DNA from: Ornithobacterium rhinotracheale
GTDB lineage: Bacteria > Bacteroidota > Bacteroidia > Flavobacteriales > Weeksellaceae
Assembly: GCF_004088395.1 (NCBI RefSeq)
Contig: NZ_CP035107.1
Location: forward strand, 694,501 to 758,500
Length of the DNA: 64,000 nucleotides
Direction of reading: 5' to 3'
Shown: positions 32,295 to 43,400 of the stretch, piece by piece
How the letters are laid out: each line of letters starts with the position of its first letter
How positions within the stretch are numbered: position 1 is the first letter of the stretch
Made by a program: the position numbers and the translations under genes
The notes under the pieces: model-generated
The model's database searches: none
What the model was told of the DNA's origin: nothing
The model's input: the letters and a program-made list of their open reading frames with translations, nothing else

Positions 32295-32326
32295 AAAAAA
32301 GTGCTTTCTTATCGAAAGCACTTTTA
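32295..32326 (-). terminator. Terminator of rplY
   Basis: AAAAGTGCTTTC and GAAAGCACTTTT form a 12-bp stem around TTATC, with a T run on the minus strand. Confidence 0.85.
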
Positions 32327-32346
32327 GATTTTCATTAGCGACAAGC

Positions 32347-32994
32347 TTATTCAGCTGCAGTTTCGTTTGATTCTTCTGCAGAAGTTTCAGGAGCGTTTTC
32401 TTCTTCCTCCTCATCATCATCGTCATCAGCATCTGCGCCCGCAACTGCTGTACGAGAAGTTTTAATCAAGCACACAACATCGCTATCTGGGTGCATTAAG
32501 GTATACTCCGCCACGCGAATGTCTTTGATATACTTTTTATGCCCAATTCTCATTTTTGAGATGTCTACTACCACTTCATCTGGCAAGTTTGCTGGTAAAG
32601 CTCTCACTTTAAGTCTTCTTAAATTGAAGCGAAGCACCCCCCCTGCCATAACACCTCTTGCTCTACCTTCTAGGCGAACTGGGATGCTCATTGTTACAGG
32701 TTTATCATCTGTAATTTGGTAGAAATCTGCGTGTAAAATAGCATCAGTTACTGGGTGGAACTGAATGTCTTGCAATACACATTTGATAGTTTCTCCTCCT
32801 TCTAGCTCAAGTACTACAATGTGTGCCTCCGGAGTGTAAACTAAGTTTTTAAAACTTTTTACATCAGCAGAAAAATGGATTGGTTCTGCCTCACCGTAAA
32901 CAACACAAGGAACTTGTTCAGCATTACGAAGTGCACGCGTACTAGCTTTGCCTACGCTTTCTCTTTTTTTCCCTTGAATCGTTAATGATTTCAT
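32347..32994 (-). CDS. rplY: 50S ribosomal protein L25/general stress protein Ctc
   Basis: 215 aa. The N-terminal L25 domain (MKSLTIQGKKRESVGKASTRALRNAEQVPCVVYG) is followed by the TL5-type C-terminal domain (DFYQITDDKPVTMSIPVRLEGRARGVMAGGVLR). The tail from about 185 is very acidic and low complexity (DADDDDDEEEEE). It binds 5S rRNA. It lies 51 bp behind prs in the same direction, a common pair in many bacteria. Confidence 0.95.
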   Translation of the reverse strand: MKSLTIQGKKRESVGKASTRALRNAEQVPCVVYGEAEPIHFSADVKSFKNLVYTPEAHIVVLELEGGETIKCVLQDIQFHPVTDAILHADFYQITDDKPVTMSIPVRLEGRARGVMAGGVLRFNLRRLKVRALPANLPDEVVVDISKMRIGHKKYIKDIRVAEYTLMHPDSDVVCLIKTSRTAVAGADADDDDDEEEEENAPETSAEESNETAAE

Positions 32995-33045
32995 TTAATT
33001 AAATATTTAGTGTTAATAATTGAAATTTCTTTATTTAAACGCTTG

Positions 33046-33993
33046 CTATATTACAAACTTCCTACTAATAGATTGTCTATTATGCACTAAATGCATCACA
33101 TCTGCAAATAGCGAGGCGCAAGATACAACTTTTATTTTAGAAACATCGTGTCTTTTTAAAGGAATTGTATCTGTTACCACTACTTCTTCCAAAACAGAGT
33201 CCTGAATTCTCTCGTAAGCCTTGCCACTCAATACGGCGTGAGTAGCCATTGCGCGCACACTTTTTGCTCCTTTTTCAATCATAAGAGCAGCCGCCTTGGT
33301 GATGGTGCCTGCGGTATCTATCATATCATCTACAATGATTACATCTTTCCCCTTTACATCGCCTATGAGCATCATATTTTCCACCACATTCGCCTTTTTG
33401 CGCTCTTTGTAGCATATCACAATATCGCTTTTCAGGTAGCTAGCATAGGCATTAGCTCTCTTGGCGCCGCCCATATCTGGCGAGGCTATAGTGAGATTTT
33501 CTAGGTTTAAATTTCGCACATAATCTACCAAAATGGTGGAGGCATAAATATGGTCCACAGGAATTTCAAAAAAGCCCTGAATTTGGTCGGCGTGCAAATC
33601 CATCGTCATCACGCGCGTAGCGCCAGCAGCACTCAAAAGATTCGCCACCAACTTAGCTCCTATGGGCACTCTTGGCTTGTCCTTTCTATCTTGCCTAGCA
33701 TAGCCAAAATAGGGAATCACCACTGTAATATTTTTGGCAGAGGCACGCTTAGCGGCATCGCACATCAGGAGGATTTCCATTAAATTACTATCTGGCATAA
33801 AGGTGGAACCTATCAAGAATACACGCGCGCCGCGGATTGATTGCTCGAAGCAAGGCTGATACTCGCCATCGCTGAATTCTAAGAATTTTACATTGCCTAA
33901 CTCCTGCCCGTAGTGTTGGGCAATTTTTTCGGCTAAGACTCTACTTTGTCGGGTTGAGAATAATAATGCAGGTTGCTCCATTGGATTTTTCAA
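33046..33993 (-). CDS. prs: Ribose-phosphate pyrophosphokinase
   Basis: 315 aa. Makes PRPP from ribose-5-phosphate and ATP for nucleotide, His and Trp synthesis. Seen: SDGEYQPCFEQSIRGARVFLIGST, RASAKNITVVIPYFGYARQDRKDKPRVPIGAKLVANLL (ATP loop), MDLHADQIQGFFEIPVDHI and the PRPP loop DVIIVDDMIDTAGTI. The N-terminal Met is uncertain (33993 or 33981). It probably forms an operon with rplY. Confidence 0.95.
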   Translation of the reverse strand: MKNPMEQPALLFSTRQSRVLAEKIAQHYGQELGNVKFLEFSDGEYQPCFEQSIRGARVFLIGSTFMPDSNLMEILLMCDAAKRASAKNITVVIPYFGYARQDRKDKPRVPIGAKLVANLLSAAGATRVMTMDLHADQIQGFFEIPVDHIYASTILVDYVRNLNLENLTIASPDMGGAKRANAYASYLKSDIVICYKERKKANVVENMMLIGDVKGKDVIIVDDMIDTAGTITKAAALMIEKGAKSVRAMATHAVLSGKAYERIQDSVLEEVVVTDTIPLKRHDVSKIKVVSCASLFADVMHLVHNRQSISRKFVI

Positions 33994-34186
33994 TTTGGCT
34001 ACAAAAGTATAAAAACCTACAAAAATTTAAAAGTATTTTGGCAATGAAATTTTCTATTTCAAAAAAAATTCTCTTGCGCCACATTTTCCTCCTCAAAAAT
34101 GCCACAAAAATTAGCCAACGCCCCACCTCCAATAATGCTAAATGGATTGAAAAAAAACTTTTTTTCGCCCTAAAATTTAATTCAAA

Positions 34187-34218
34187 TTTTGCCACTCATA
34201 AATAAAATAGTACTTTTG
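34187..34218 (+). promoter_or_regulatory. Promoter of ftsE
   Basis: -33 TTTTG (34187-34191), 19-bp spacer, -7 TACTTTTG (34211-34218), 26 bases before the ATG. A close fit to the Bacteroidetes consensus. Confidence 0.65.
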
Positions 34219-34244
34219 TTAAGTTTTAAAATAAAAAAACACTC

Positions 34245-34940
34245 ATGGCAGAAAATATCATAGAATTGAAAGATGTAGATGTGTATCAAAAAGATTTCTT
34301 GGTACTTAACAATGTGGATTTCCGATTGGAGCGCGGCGAGTTTGCCTACCTCATCGGGAAGACGGGCAGCGGCAAAAGTAGCTTGCTCAAAGTCCTATAC
34401 AGCGACCTGCCATTGCAACGCGGCGAGGGCAGTGTTGCAGGATTTGATTTAGCCAAGCTCGGCACGCGCAAAATCCCTTTTTTAAGAAGGAAATTAGGCA
34501 TCGTGTTCCAAGACTTTCAATTGTTGACGGATAGAAATATTGAGAAAAACCTGATTTTTGTGCTAAAAGCCACTGGCTGGTCCGATAGAACGGATATTGA
34601 TAACCGAATCAATGAAGTGCTGGAACTTGTGGGAATGGCTACCAAAAAACACAAAATGCCCCACGAAATTTCAGGCGGAGAGCAGCAGCGTATAGCCATC
34701 GCGCGCGCCTTGCTCAATCACCCTGAACTTATCTTGGCCGATGAGCCTACGGGAAATTTAGACCCTGCCACCTCTGTGGAAATTATGACTTTGATTAAGA
34801 AAATTTCTGAGCAAAATAATATGGCGGTGCTTATGGCCACACACGATTATTCGCTCATTAAGAAATTCCCCGCAAAAACCTTCCGCTGCGAAAACGGAAA
34901 GGTGATTATGGGAGAAAGCGAGACTTTGTTTTTGGATTAA
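34245..34940 (+). CDS. ftsE: Cell-division ABC ATPase FtsE
   Basis: 231 aa. Walker A GKTGSGKSSLLK (about residue 38), Q-loop VFQDFQLLTDR, signature SGGEQQRIAIARAL, Walker B LILADEPTGNLD and switch His in MATHDYSL. The length and the VFQDFQLL segment are those of FtsE/LolD-type ATPases; in Flavobacteria this stand-alone gene is FtsE, which with FtsX activates peptidoglycan hydrolases at the septum. The FtsX permease gene is not adjacent. Confidence 0.85.
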   Translation: MAENIIELKDVDVYQKDFLVLNNVDFRLERGEFAYLIGKTGSGKSSLLKVLYSDLPLQRGEGSVAGFDLAKLGTRKIPFLRRKLGIVFQDFQLLTDRNIEKNLIFVLKATGWSDRTDIDNRINEVLELVGMATKKHKMPHEISGGEQQRIAIARALLNHPELILADEPTGNLDPATSVEIMTLIKKISEQNNMAVLMATHDYSLIKKFPAKTFRCENGKVIMGESETLFLD

Positions 34941-35298
34941 GGAAATTGGTTTACTCCCCATTCAGGTAATCAAAATTATTGAATGATAACGCCCAAATTT
35001 TTAGCAAAATTTAAAGGGAAAGATTTTCTTTTTGATTTTCGTTATTTGTTTGTTGAGCTTTTGTTCGTTAATGGAATTATTTTAGGTTCTAAGATATAAA
35101 GTGTTTAACACTCAATAAATCAATTATCTATATTTTCATAATCATCGCTACGATTGCCAAAATGATAAAAAAGATTCTATGTACCTGCATTGTAGTTTTT
35201 TGTTATAATTTCTCGTGAATTTTAGTTTTTATGAAAATAAAAATACATAAGGTGTCAAAAAAAATTAGAATTATTATTTAAATCTTTTAGTTTAGAAT
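34941..35298. other. Gene-free stretch of 358 bases
   Basis: Very AT-rich, with no frame that looks real. The only visible structure is the small palindrome GTGTTTAACAC at 35100-35110. No terminator or promoter is clear. Confidence 0.6.
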
Positions 35299-35811
35299 TT
35301 AAAATCCCCTAAAACCCGACTGAACATCGCTTTGTAGTTGCAAAAGTGCATCCGAAGAAGGTTCGCTGCCTTCCACCGATTTTTTGAGAATCATCGTTTG
35401 CAAATCTTCTGCAGAGGCGTTTGGTTCGAGTGTGTCTTTGCATCGTTTTATAAAGTTTTGCGTGGCATTTTTAGTCGAAAAAATAAATTTCCAAGTATCG
35501 GGCAAGATGTAAATTTGCTGGCTTAAATTATGGTCATACTCTTCTTGTATAGAATGCACGAGAGCGTATTCATACTCTTCTAGCGAGCTGCTTAGCTCAA
35601 TTCTTCGTGCCAAATTGGTTGGGCGTATTCTCTCTAAAAAGAGAGCTAATCGCTCGTAAGCCTGCAATCGGTGAGAGGTAATTTCGTCGTTTTTCACATT
35701 ATGCGGTATTTGAAGTTTTTGTGCCGAGAAATATTTATCAATTAAAAGATAAAAAATACCACCTAAAAAAAGCATGGGTACTAAATATAAAAGCATGCGA
35801 ATAATTTCCAT
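35299..35811 (-). CDS. Membrane-anchored conserved Bacteroidetes protein
   Basis: 170 aa from ATG 35811 (an ATG at 35823 adds four residues). One N-terminal membrane helix (MLLYLVPMLFLGGIFYLLI), then a helical soluble domain: SHRLQAYERLALFLERIRPTNLARRI, EYALVHSIQEEYDHNLSQQIYI, WKFIFSTKNATQNFIKRC. I recognise the pattern as a conserved uncharacterised flavobacterial family (DUF7935-like) and cannot assign a function. Single gene. Confidence 0.7.
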   Translation of the reverse strand: MEIIRMLLYLVPMLFLGGIFYLLIDKYFSAQKLQIPHNVKNDEITSHRLQAYERLALFLERIRPTNLARRIELSSSLEEYEYALVHSIQEEYDHNLSQQIYILPDTWKFIFSTKNATQNFIKRCKDTLEPNASAEDLQTMILKKSVEGSEPSSDALLQLQSDVQSGFRGF

Positions 35812-35998
35812 AATTAAATACATTCTAAAAGCACAAATATAGAAATCTAAAAATTCATATCATTTAATTCAAATCAAAAAAAACAAAAAATCTCAAATTA
35901 TCGAATTTACCCTATTTAAAAAAATGTAATAAAAGATAATTTGTAAATATGCTTGAGAAATTGTATTTTGTCGCAATGAATTTAAAAAAATAATATAT

Positions 35999-37252
35999 AT
36001 GGCAAATTACACATCTCAAGAATTAATAGAATTAGAAAATCAATATGGAGCACACAACTATCATCCGCTACCCGTAGTGCTAGAGCGGGGGCAAGGTGTA
36101 TATGTGTGGGATGTAGAGGGAAAGAAATATTTTGATTTCCTTTCGGCATATTCTGCGGTAAACCAAGGGCACTGCCATCCACGCATTGTGGAAACGACCA
36201 AAAAACAAGCCGAAAAACTTTGTCTCACTTCGAGAGCTTTTCATAATTCAGAATTGGGAAAATACGAAAAATTATTGGCAGAACTCATGAATATGGATCG
36301 TGTGTTGCCGATGAATTCTGGAGCTGAGGCGGTGGAAACAGCATTGAAAATCACTCGAAAATGGGGCTATGAAAAAAAAGGCATCCCTGCCGAGCAGGGT
36401 GTTATTGTTGTGGCTAATGGGAATTTCCATGGACGCACGACTACGATAATTTCGTTCTCTAATGATGACAATGCAAGGGAGCATTTTGGGCCCTATACTC
36501 CAGGATTTATTTCTGTACCTTATGACGATGCAGAGGCTTTGCAAAAAGTATTGGAAGAAAATCCCAATGTGGTAGGTTTTCTCGTGGAGCCAATTCAGGG
36601 TGAGGCAGGCGTGTATGTGCCAAAAGATGGTTATTTAAAAGCCTGTGCCAGTTTGTGTGAAAAGCACAATGTACTTTTCATTGCAGATGAAATTCAGACA
36701 GGAATTGCCCGCACTGGTAAAATGCTTGCTTGCGACCACGAGGGCGTGAAGCCAGATGTGCTCACACTTGGAAAAGCACTTTCGGGTGGATTCTATCCCG
36801 TTTCGGCGGTATTGGCAAAAGATGAGGTAATGGAAGTGTTGCGTCCAGGGCAGCATGGGTCTACTTTTGGCGGAAATCCATTGGCATGTGCCATTGCTAC
36901 CGAGGCTTTGCAAGTTGTAATCGATGAGAGATTAGCCGAAAATGCCGAGCAAATGGGGATTTTCTTTAGAGAAGAAATGCAGAAAATCATCGATAAATAC
37001 AGCGATTTAGTTACCTTGGTTAGAGGAAAAGGATTGCTTAATGCCATAGTTATCAACGATACTGAAGATAGCGAAACAGCATGGGAGCTATGTTTAGCCA
37101 TGAAAGAAAACGGATTGCTTGCCAAACCTACGCACGGAAACATTATTCGTTTTGCACCGCCACTTGTTATTAATAAAGCACAACTCACTCAATGTTTAGA
37201 AATTATAGAAAAAAGCATTAGAGAATTTTCCAGAAATGATAGTAAAGTGTAA
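35999..37252 (+). CDS. rocD: Ornithine--oxo-acid transaminase
   Basis: 417 aa class III aminotransferase. Converts ornithine and 2-oxoglutarate to glutamate semialdehyde and glutamate. [64 protein letters not shown] and [16 protein letters not shown], with the PLP-binding Lys in GKALSGG, are diagnostic for RocD. A TIGR01777 epimerase gene follows 33 bp later and may be co-transcribed. Confidence 0.94.
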   Translation: MANYTSQELIELENQYGAHNYHPLPVVLERGQGVYVWDVEGKKYFDFLSAYSAVNQGHCHPRIVETTKKQAEKLCLTSRAFHNSELGKYEKLLAELMNMDRVLPMNSGAEAVETALKITRKWGYEKKGIPAEQGVIVVANGNFHGRTTTIISFSNDDNAREHFGPYTPGFISVPYDDAEALQKVLEENPNVVGFLVEPIQGEAGVYVPKDGYLKACASLCEKHNVLFIADEIQTGIARTGKMLACDHEGVKPDVLTLGKALSGGFYPVSAVLAKDEVMEVLRPGQHGSTFGGNPLACAIATEALQVVIDERLAENAEQMGIFFREEMQKIIDKYSDLVTLVRGKGLLNAIVINDTEDSETAWELCLAMKENGLLAKPTHGNIIRFAPPLVINKAQLTQCLEIIEKSIREFSRNDSKV

Positions 37253-37285
37253 CTTCACAAACATAACTAAAATTCACACAAAATC

Positions 37286-38176
37286 ATGAAAATTGTAATT
37301 TCTGGAGGAACAGGTTATCTAGGCAGTTTGCTTGTCGATTATTATAAAACCAAGGCAGATGTTTATGTGCTCACGCGAAGCATAAAAAAAGAATTACCAG
37401 CATCGGTAAAGCAAGTGGTGTGGGATGCTAAAAATATAGGCGACTGGAGAGAGTGTTTAGAAAACGCCGATGTGCTGATTAACTTGGCAGGGAAAAACAT
37501 CAATACCCGAATGACTGAAAAGAATAAGCGAAAAATTTTACAATCAAGGATTGCCTCTACAGAGGTGCTGGGTAAAGCCATTGAAGAATGTGAAAATCCA
37601 CCTAAAATGTGGCTAAATGCATCTTCGGTAGCGATTTATGATGAAAGTAGAAGAGAAGAAAAAACAGAATTTTCAGAATTAGACGGCACCGATTTTTTAT
37701 CTGAAGTCAGCCGAAAGTGGGAAATGGCATTTTACCGTTATGCCGAAGGAAAAACCAAAAAAGTGGTATTTAGAATCTCACTTGTTTTGGGCGACCATAA
37801 AGGAAGTGCATTGCATTCGCTCAAAAAACTTGTTCAGTTTGGGGGCGGCGGCAAAGCCGGCAACGGAACGCAAATGGTGAGCTGGGTGAGCGAAAAAGAT
37901 TTTGTGCGAGCTATTTCTTACATCGTAAAACACGAATTGGAGGGCGATTTCAATATTGCTAATGGCAGTGCCGTCAGCAATAAATTATTGATGGAAATGC
38001 TACGCAAGAAATACAATCGCTCGTTTGGGCTTTCAGCCCCTAAGCTTTTGATTAAATTAGGGGGAGAAGTCATCGGCACACCGCCAGAGTTGATTTTAAG
38101 GAGCCAGAATGTAATCCCTAAACGATTATGGAAGGCTGGTTTTAACTTCTTGCACGAATCCGTTTTAGATATTTAA
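37286..38176 (+). CDS. TIGR01777-family NAD(P)-dependent epimerase-like protein
   Basis: 296 aa. N-terminal Rossmann motif ISGGTGYLGSLLVDYY, LINLAGKNINTRMTEKNKRKILQSRIASTEVLGKAI, and a C-terminal DUF1731-like part (PAKLLIKLGGEVIGTPPELILRSQNVIPKRLWKAGF; the actual start reads SAPKLL). These are marks of the SDR39U1/YfcH family, whose substrate is unknown. It follows rocD closely and ends before a strong terminator. Confidence 0.88.
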   Translation: MKIVISGGTGYLGSLLVDYYKTKADVYVLTRSIKKELPASVKQVVWDAKNIGDWRECLENADVLINLAGKNINTRMTEKNKRKILQSRIASTEVLGKAIEECENPPKMWLNASSVAIYDESRREEKTEFSELDGTDFLSEVSRKWEMAFYRYAEGKTKKVVFRISLVLGDHKGSALHSLKKLVQFGGGGKAGNGTQMVSWVSEKDFVRAISYIVKHELEGDFNIANGSAVSNKLLMEMLRKKYNRSFGLSAPKLLIKLGGEVIGTPPELILRSQNVIPKRLWKAGFNFLHESVLDI

Positions 38177-38195
38177 TGCAAAATTTATAGCAATA

Positions 38196-38224
38196 AAAAA
38201 CTCAGTCATTTTGACTGAGTTTTC
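38196..38224. terminator. Bidirectional terminator between convergent genes
   Basis: AAACTCAGTCA and TGACTGAGTTT form an 11-bp stem around TTT, with A runs before and T runs after. Confidence 0.85.
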
Positions 38225-38251
38225 TTGTTTTATGTAAAAAAATAGATTACA

Positions 38252-38728
38252 TTATTTTGCTCTACGACACCATACTGCCCACTGCACGAAAAATGCCCCA
38301 GGGTATTTTTTCTTGATGCGCACCATATCTGTTGCGGCAGAACGCTTAGTAAAGTATTCTCCCACAAGCACACGATAGTCTGGGCGAGTGTACACCATTT
38401 CAGAAGATAAATCTGGGAAATTTCTTTTAAATTCATTTATCACACTATTTGCAAGGCTTCTATCCTTTGTGTATCGAATTTGAATTCTGTATCCTTTCAC
38501 CTTTGGAGTTCTTGCACAAATATCAAAATTCTCACTTTCTTTCTTAGGTGTGTCCAAATTCGCTTTTCTTTTCAAGCACTTTTGGCTTGTCTCTTTTGAA
38601 ATAAGAGAATCAATAACTTGATTAGCTTCAATAGTGTAAGAACCACCAGATATGCTATCCACAACCGAGATTTGCCCAAAGCTCACCCCAATGTAAAGGC
38701 ATATAAATAAAGACAAAAACTTTTTCAT
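38252..38728 (-). CDS. Secreted SPOR-domain-like protein
   Basis: 158 aa from ATG 38728; earlier start 38749 would add seven residues before the signal peptide MKKFLSLFICLYIGVSFG. The C-terminal 75 residues (VKGYRIQIRYTKDRSLANSVINEFKRNFPDLSSEMVYTRPDYRVLVGEYFTKRSAATDMVRIKKKYPGAFFVQ) fit a SPOR domain, which binds denuded peptidoglycan at the division site. A small overlapping frame at 38230-38436 is a shadow. Confidence 0.82.
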   Translation of the reverse strand: MKKFLSLFICLYIGVSFGQISVVDSISGGSYTIEANQVIDSLISKETSQKCLKRKANLDTPKKESENFDICARTPKVKGYRIQIRYTKDRSLANSVINEFKRNFPDLSSEMVYTRPDYRVLVGEYFTKRSAATDMVRIKKKYPGAFFVQWAVWCRRAK

Positions 38729-38992
38729 ACTCTCAATATCTTTTTGCAAATATAAAATACTTTCAAGATTTTAAAAGCGAAAAATTAAAAGATTGCAAGA
38801 TTTGGCGCAAAGCGGTAGCAAGTTGAAGCCAAGGAGTCCTCAGTGAGCGAAAAAGCTGAAAAGAGTCATATTTTTGAGTTATTTAATTTGTTATGAGTGT
38901 TTTATGAATTTGTTTTTATTTAGAATATTTATAAATTAGAGCAAAACGCGAATTAGCCCTTATTTTTTTATGAAAGAATTAACGGAGGATAG

Positions 38993-39000
38993 TATTTTTG
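38993..39000 (+). promoter_or_regulatory. -7 element of the act operon
   Basis: TATTTTTG fits TAnnTTTG, 46 bases before the actA ATG. The 240 bases upstream (38750-38992) show no gene. Confidence 0.45.
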
Positions 39001-39046
39001 TAATTACTAATATTAATTTTAAACATACCCAAATTTCAATATTGTA

Positions 39047-40384
39047 ATGAGAATGGCGTATTTGCGAAAACTTAAATGGAATTGTATTGCAGGGATTATA
39101 CTATGTGTAATGTTCTCTGTAACCTATGCCCAAGATGCGGAGGCAATCAATGGCGACCCTAATAAGGGGAAAGAATTGTTTAATGCCCAATGTGCCGCTT
39201 GCCACCAGTTGGATAAAAAAATGGTGGGGCCAGCGCTAGGAGGCGTGGTGGAGAGGCTACAAACGGAGCAAGGGCTTGGCAGAGAGTGGCTACAAAAATG
39301 GATTAAAGATAATAAGTCGCTGCGCGAGTCTGGCGATAAGTATGCCAACAAGGTTTATGAAGATAATGGCGGAGTGGCTATGACTGCCTTCCCAAATTTG
39401 ACAGACCAAGAGATTGATGATATATTAGCGTATACCACCAATCCGCCAGCTGAAAAAGAGGAGCAGCAGGTAGCACCACAGACCGAGGAAAAAGAGAGTG
39501 GAAGCCTCTCAGCAGGGCCAATCGTAGTAGGGTTTGCCGTGATAGCGTGCTTGCTTATCTGGATGCTTTTCCGTGTAAATAGCCTAAATCAATTAAGTTT
39601 AGAAGAGACTTTGGTGGAGGGTGAGGAGCTTCGTAAGCCATCATTTAAAGAATTAATAATAAAGAATAGAAAGTATATAAACCTTGTGCTAGGAGCCCTC
39701 ACGTTGCTAGCCCTTTATGGGCTGTGGCAAGCTCTTCTCGGTGTAGATGTTAATAAAGGCTATCGCCCAGAGCAGCCAATTTATTTCTCGCATAAAATTC
39801 ACGCAGGGGAGCAAGGTATTGACTGCCAAATGTGCCATACCAGCGCTAAATATGGTAGAGTTTCAGGAATTCCGTCTACCAATGTATGTATGAATTGCCA
39901 CTACTCTATCCAAGAGTACAAGGGAGACTATGTGGAGAAAGGGAAAACTAAGAAAACCTATACAGAGGAAATCCAAAAAATCTACGAATATTCAGGATTT
40001 GATAAAAATACAATGACCTACACCGGCGAAACCAAGCCAATCGAGTGGGTGAGAGTACATAATATGCCAGATTTTGTGCACTTTAACCACGCACAGCACG
40101 TTGTAGTGGGAGAGGAGGCAATCAAAAAGGCTAAGAATGTAGACCAAGTATGCTATGCCTGCCACGGCAGAGTAGATGAGATGGATGTTGTGCAGATGGC
40201 AAATGACTTCACTATGGGCTGGTGCGTTGATTGTCACAGAGAGACACAGGTGGATATGGAGAATGGATACAACAAAGCGTATTACTCAGAATTGCACGAA
40301 AAACTTAAAAAACAGTATGGCGAAAAGGCTACAATCACTGTTGATGCAATTGGAGGATTGGAATGTGCTAAATGTCACTATTAA
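39047..40384 (+). CDS. actA: Alternative complex III multiheme cytochrome c subunit ActA
   Basis: 445 aa with a signal sequence (WNCIAGIILCVMFSVTYAQ). Six CxxCH heme sites are visible: CAACH in an N-terminal class I cytochrome domain (about residue 47), then CQMCH, CMNCH, CYACH, CVDCH and CAKCH in the pentaheme part. A membrane helix at about 158-178 separates the two, and another lies at about 214-230. ActA carries electrons in the quinol:cytochrome c oxidoreductase complex. First gene of actABCDEF. Confidence 0.92.
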   Translation: MRMAYLRKLKWNCIAGIILCVMFSVTYAQDAEAINGDPNKGKELFNAQCAACHQLDKKMVGPALGGVVERLQTEQGLGREWLQKWIKDNKSLRESGDKYANKVYEDNGGVAMTAFPNLTDQEIDDILAYTTNPPAEKEEQQVAPQTEEKESGSLSAGPIVVGFAVIACLLIWMLFRVNSLNQLSLEETLVEGEELRKPSFKELIIKNRKYINLVLGALTLLALYGLWQALLGVDVNKGYRPEQPIYFSHKIHAGEQGIDCQMCHTSAKYGRVSGIPSTNVCMNCHYSIQEYKGDYVEKGKTKKTYTEEIQKIYEYSGFDKNTMTYTGETKPIEWVRVHNMPDFVHFNHAQHVVVGEEAIKKAKNVDQVCYACHGRVDEMDVVQMANDFTMGWCVDCHRETQVDMENGYNKAYYSELHEKLKKQYGEKATITVDAIGGLECAKCHY

Positions 40385-40419
40385 TAAATTAATAATATAA
40401 AAATAAATACTGAAGTTAC

Positions 40420-43400
40420 ATGGCTTCTAATAAGAAATATAGAGGTAGTATAGAAGAATTATACAACGATTCTTTAACCGAGAAACTTGCAGCAAACGAG
40501 TTTGCGGAAGAGTTACCAGTTGACGAATTTTTAGGAGACAAGAAAACGATGGAGACCTCAAAGACTTCTCGTAGAGATTTCTTGAAATTCCTAGGGTTCA
40601 GTACAGCAGCGGCTACATTGGCGGCTTGCGAGGGCCCAGTGATAAAATCGGTGCCTTATGTGGTGAAACCAATTGATGTAACCCCAGGGGTGCCTACTTA
40701 TTACGCATCTACTATGTATGATGGGTATGATTACGCAAGCGTGCTTGTGAAAACAAGAGAGGGGAGACCAATAAAAGTGGAACCAAACAAAGAATTAAAA
40801 CACTTTGGCGATGCCAATGCAAGAGTCCAAGCCTCGGTTTTGTCTTTGTATGATTCTAATAGAATTAAAGACCCCGCATTAAATGGTGAAAAATCTGATT
40901 GGGCAACCGTTGATAAAACCATTCAGCAGAAGCTTAGCAATTTAGGCGGCAAAAAAGTTGTGTTGCTCACGCCATCACTGCCAAGCCCGTCGGTCAAGGC
41001 GATTATTGGTAGTTTTGCCAGTAAATATGGCGCAGAGCATATCGTATTTGATGCCGTAGATGCAAGCCCTGCCCTTGATGCCGCAGAAGAGGTCTTTGGT
41101 ACAAGAGCTTTGCCGTATTATGACTTATCAAGCACTGAATTAGTCGTAGGCTTCAATGCAGATTTCTTGCATTCGCACAACGGAATTTCTCTTGAAAAAT
41201 CATATGCAGCCGCTCGAAAACCGAGTGAAAAAATGCTTCGCCATATTCAAGTAGAGGCCAATTTAAGCTTAACAGGTTCTAATGCAGATTCAAGGTTTCC
41301 ATTAAAGCCATCTGAGATTTATAAGGTATTGGCAGAGGTTTATACCGCTTTGCACGGCGGCACTACCTCCAATGCTACTGCAAAAGTGATTGCGCAAGAG
41401 CTCCAAGCCAAGGGCAGCAAGGCCGTAGTCCTAGTAGATGGGCCAAAAGAAGCACAAGTTTTAGGACATTTAATTAATAAAACCTTAGGCGCAAATGCCG
41501 TGACAGGGAAAGCGAATTTGCTGAAAGAAAGTAACATTGCTAAATTTAAGCAATTTGTAAATGATGCAAAAGCTGGGCAAGTAGGAGCTTTGTTCATCTA
41601 TGAGGCAAATCCAGTGGCCAACTCATTCTATGGAGCAGAGATTAAAGAAGCCTTGAAGAAAATCCCGCTATCGGTGGGCTTATTGAGTGTAAATGATGAG
41701 ACAGCAAAAAGCGTAAATGTCTTAGCCCCAGTGAATCATTGGTTAGAAAGTTGGGGAGATTTCATTCCACTTTCAGGGGTGTATGCTTTGCAACAACCTA
41801 CGATTCAGCCAGTTTTGAATACAAGACAATTTCAAGAGTCGCTCCTAGTGTGGCTCGGAGATAGTAAAGCACCAGCTTCAGCTACGGAGGAATCGCCAGC
41901 TGCTCAAGAGGCAGAAAGTATTGCCACAGCCTTAGGCATAGAAGATAATTCGTATTATAGCTATTTAAAGAAATTTGCCACTCAGTACCTTGGTGAAACT
42001 TCGTTTAATCAAGCTTTGTATAATGGCGCGGTAGAGACGGAAACTGGCGAAGCCTTGACTTATGTAGGAGGCGATGCACAGGCAGCCGTTTCGGCTTTGA
42101 AAGCTGTGAAAACCGCTGATTGGGAAATTCAATTATACACCAAAGTAGGAATGGGCGATGGCCGCCAAGCAACAAACCCTTGGCTACAAGAATTGCCAGA
42201 CCCTGTTACTAGAACCTCTTGGGATAACTACTTTACAATGAATCCGCTAGATGCTGAAAAAGAAGGCATCGAAATGTGGAATTATGGTAACGAACGAAAT
42301 GGCAGAATGGAGCTAAACGGAGTTTACTACACAGCAAAAGTAAATGGCGTGAGCATCAAAGCGCCCGTTTTTGTTCAGCCGGGGCAAGCCAGAGGTACCT
42401 TGGGCATAGCCTTGGGGTATGGCGTTAGTGGAAAAATTGCAGAGGCTAATGCCTTAGAAAATATAGGTGTAAATGCTTATCCAATCTATAAAAATGGACA
42501 ATTAAATGCACCAATTGAGGCCTTAAATAATGAGGGCGGCTCACACCCATTTGCAAATATTCAAGTGATGAATACGCTGATGGGGCGCTATGAAATTGCA
42601 AGAGAGGCATCACTAGACCAGTTTTTAAATGAAGACCCAGAAGAGTGGAACGAGCCTGCTGTGATGGATACCTTTATGGGAGAAAAAACCTCCGTCAAGA
42701 AGGTGGACTTGTGGCAAAGCTTTGACAGTGCAGATGGGCCTCACTTTAATCTATCTATCGACTTGAATGCTTGTACAGGCTGTGCCGCTTGTATCATCGC
42801 GTGCCACGCAGAAAATAATGTGCCAGTGGTAGGCAAAGATGAGATTAGACGCTCCCGCGATATGCATTGGCTAAGAATCGACCGATATTACTCAGATAAT
42901 ATGCAAGTCGTTCAGCCAGAGAGATATCCATATACCCAGAAAGAAGCATTAGAGGATACTAATTACAATGAGCCTTCGCAGTATAAAGTATTGGTTAAGC
43001 CAGCGGCAGAAAATCCAGATGTAATCTTTCAGCCGATGATGTGCCAGCACTGTAACCACGCTCCGTGCGAAACGGTGTGTCCTGTGGCGGCGACTTCTCA
43101 CGGCAAGCAAGGCCAAAATATGATGGCTTATAACCGATGTGTGGGGACACGCTATTGTGCAAATAACTGCCCATACAAGGTGAGAAGATTTAACTGGTTT
43201 AACTATTCTCAAAATAGTAAGTTTGACTTTAATATGAATAACGACCTAGGTCGTATGGTACTGAACCCTGATGTAGTAGTTCGTCAGAGAGGTGTAATGG
43301 AGAAATGCTCTTTGTGTATTCAAATGACGCAGGCCACAATTCTAAAAGCTAAAAAGGCAGGTAGAAGAGTGAAGGACGGTGAATTCCAAACAGCATGTAC

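Noticed and set aside
38230-38436. 68-aa minus-strand frame at the SPOR gene
   Set aside because: It is an alternative frame within the SPOR-domain gene.
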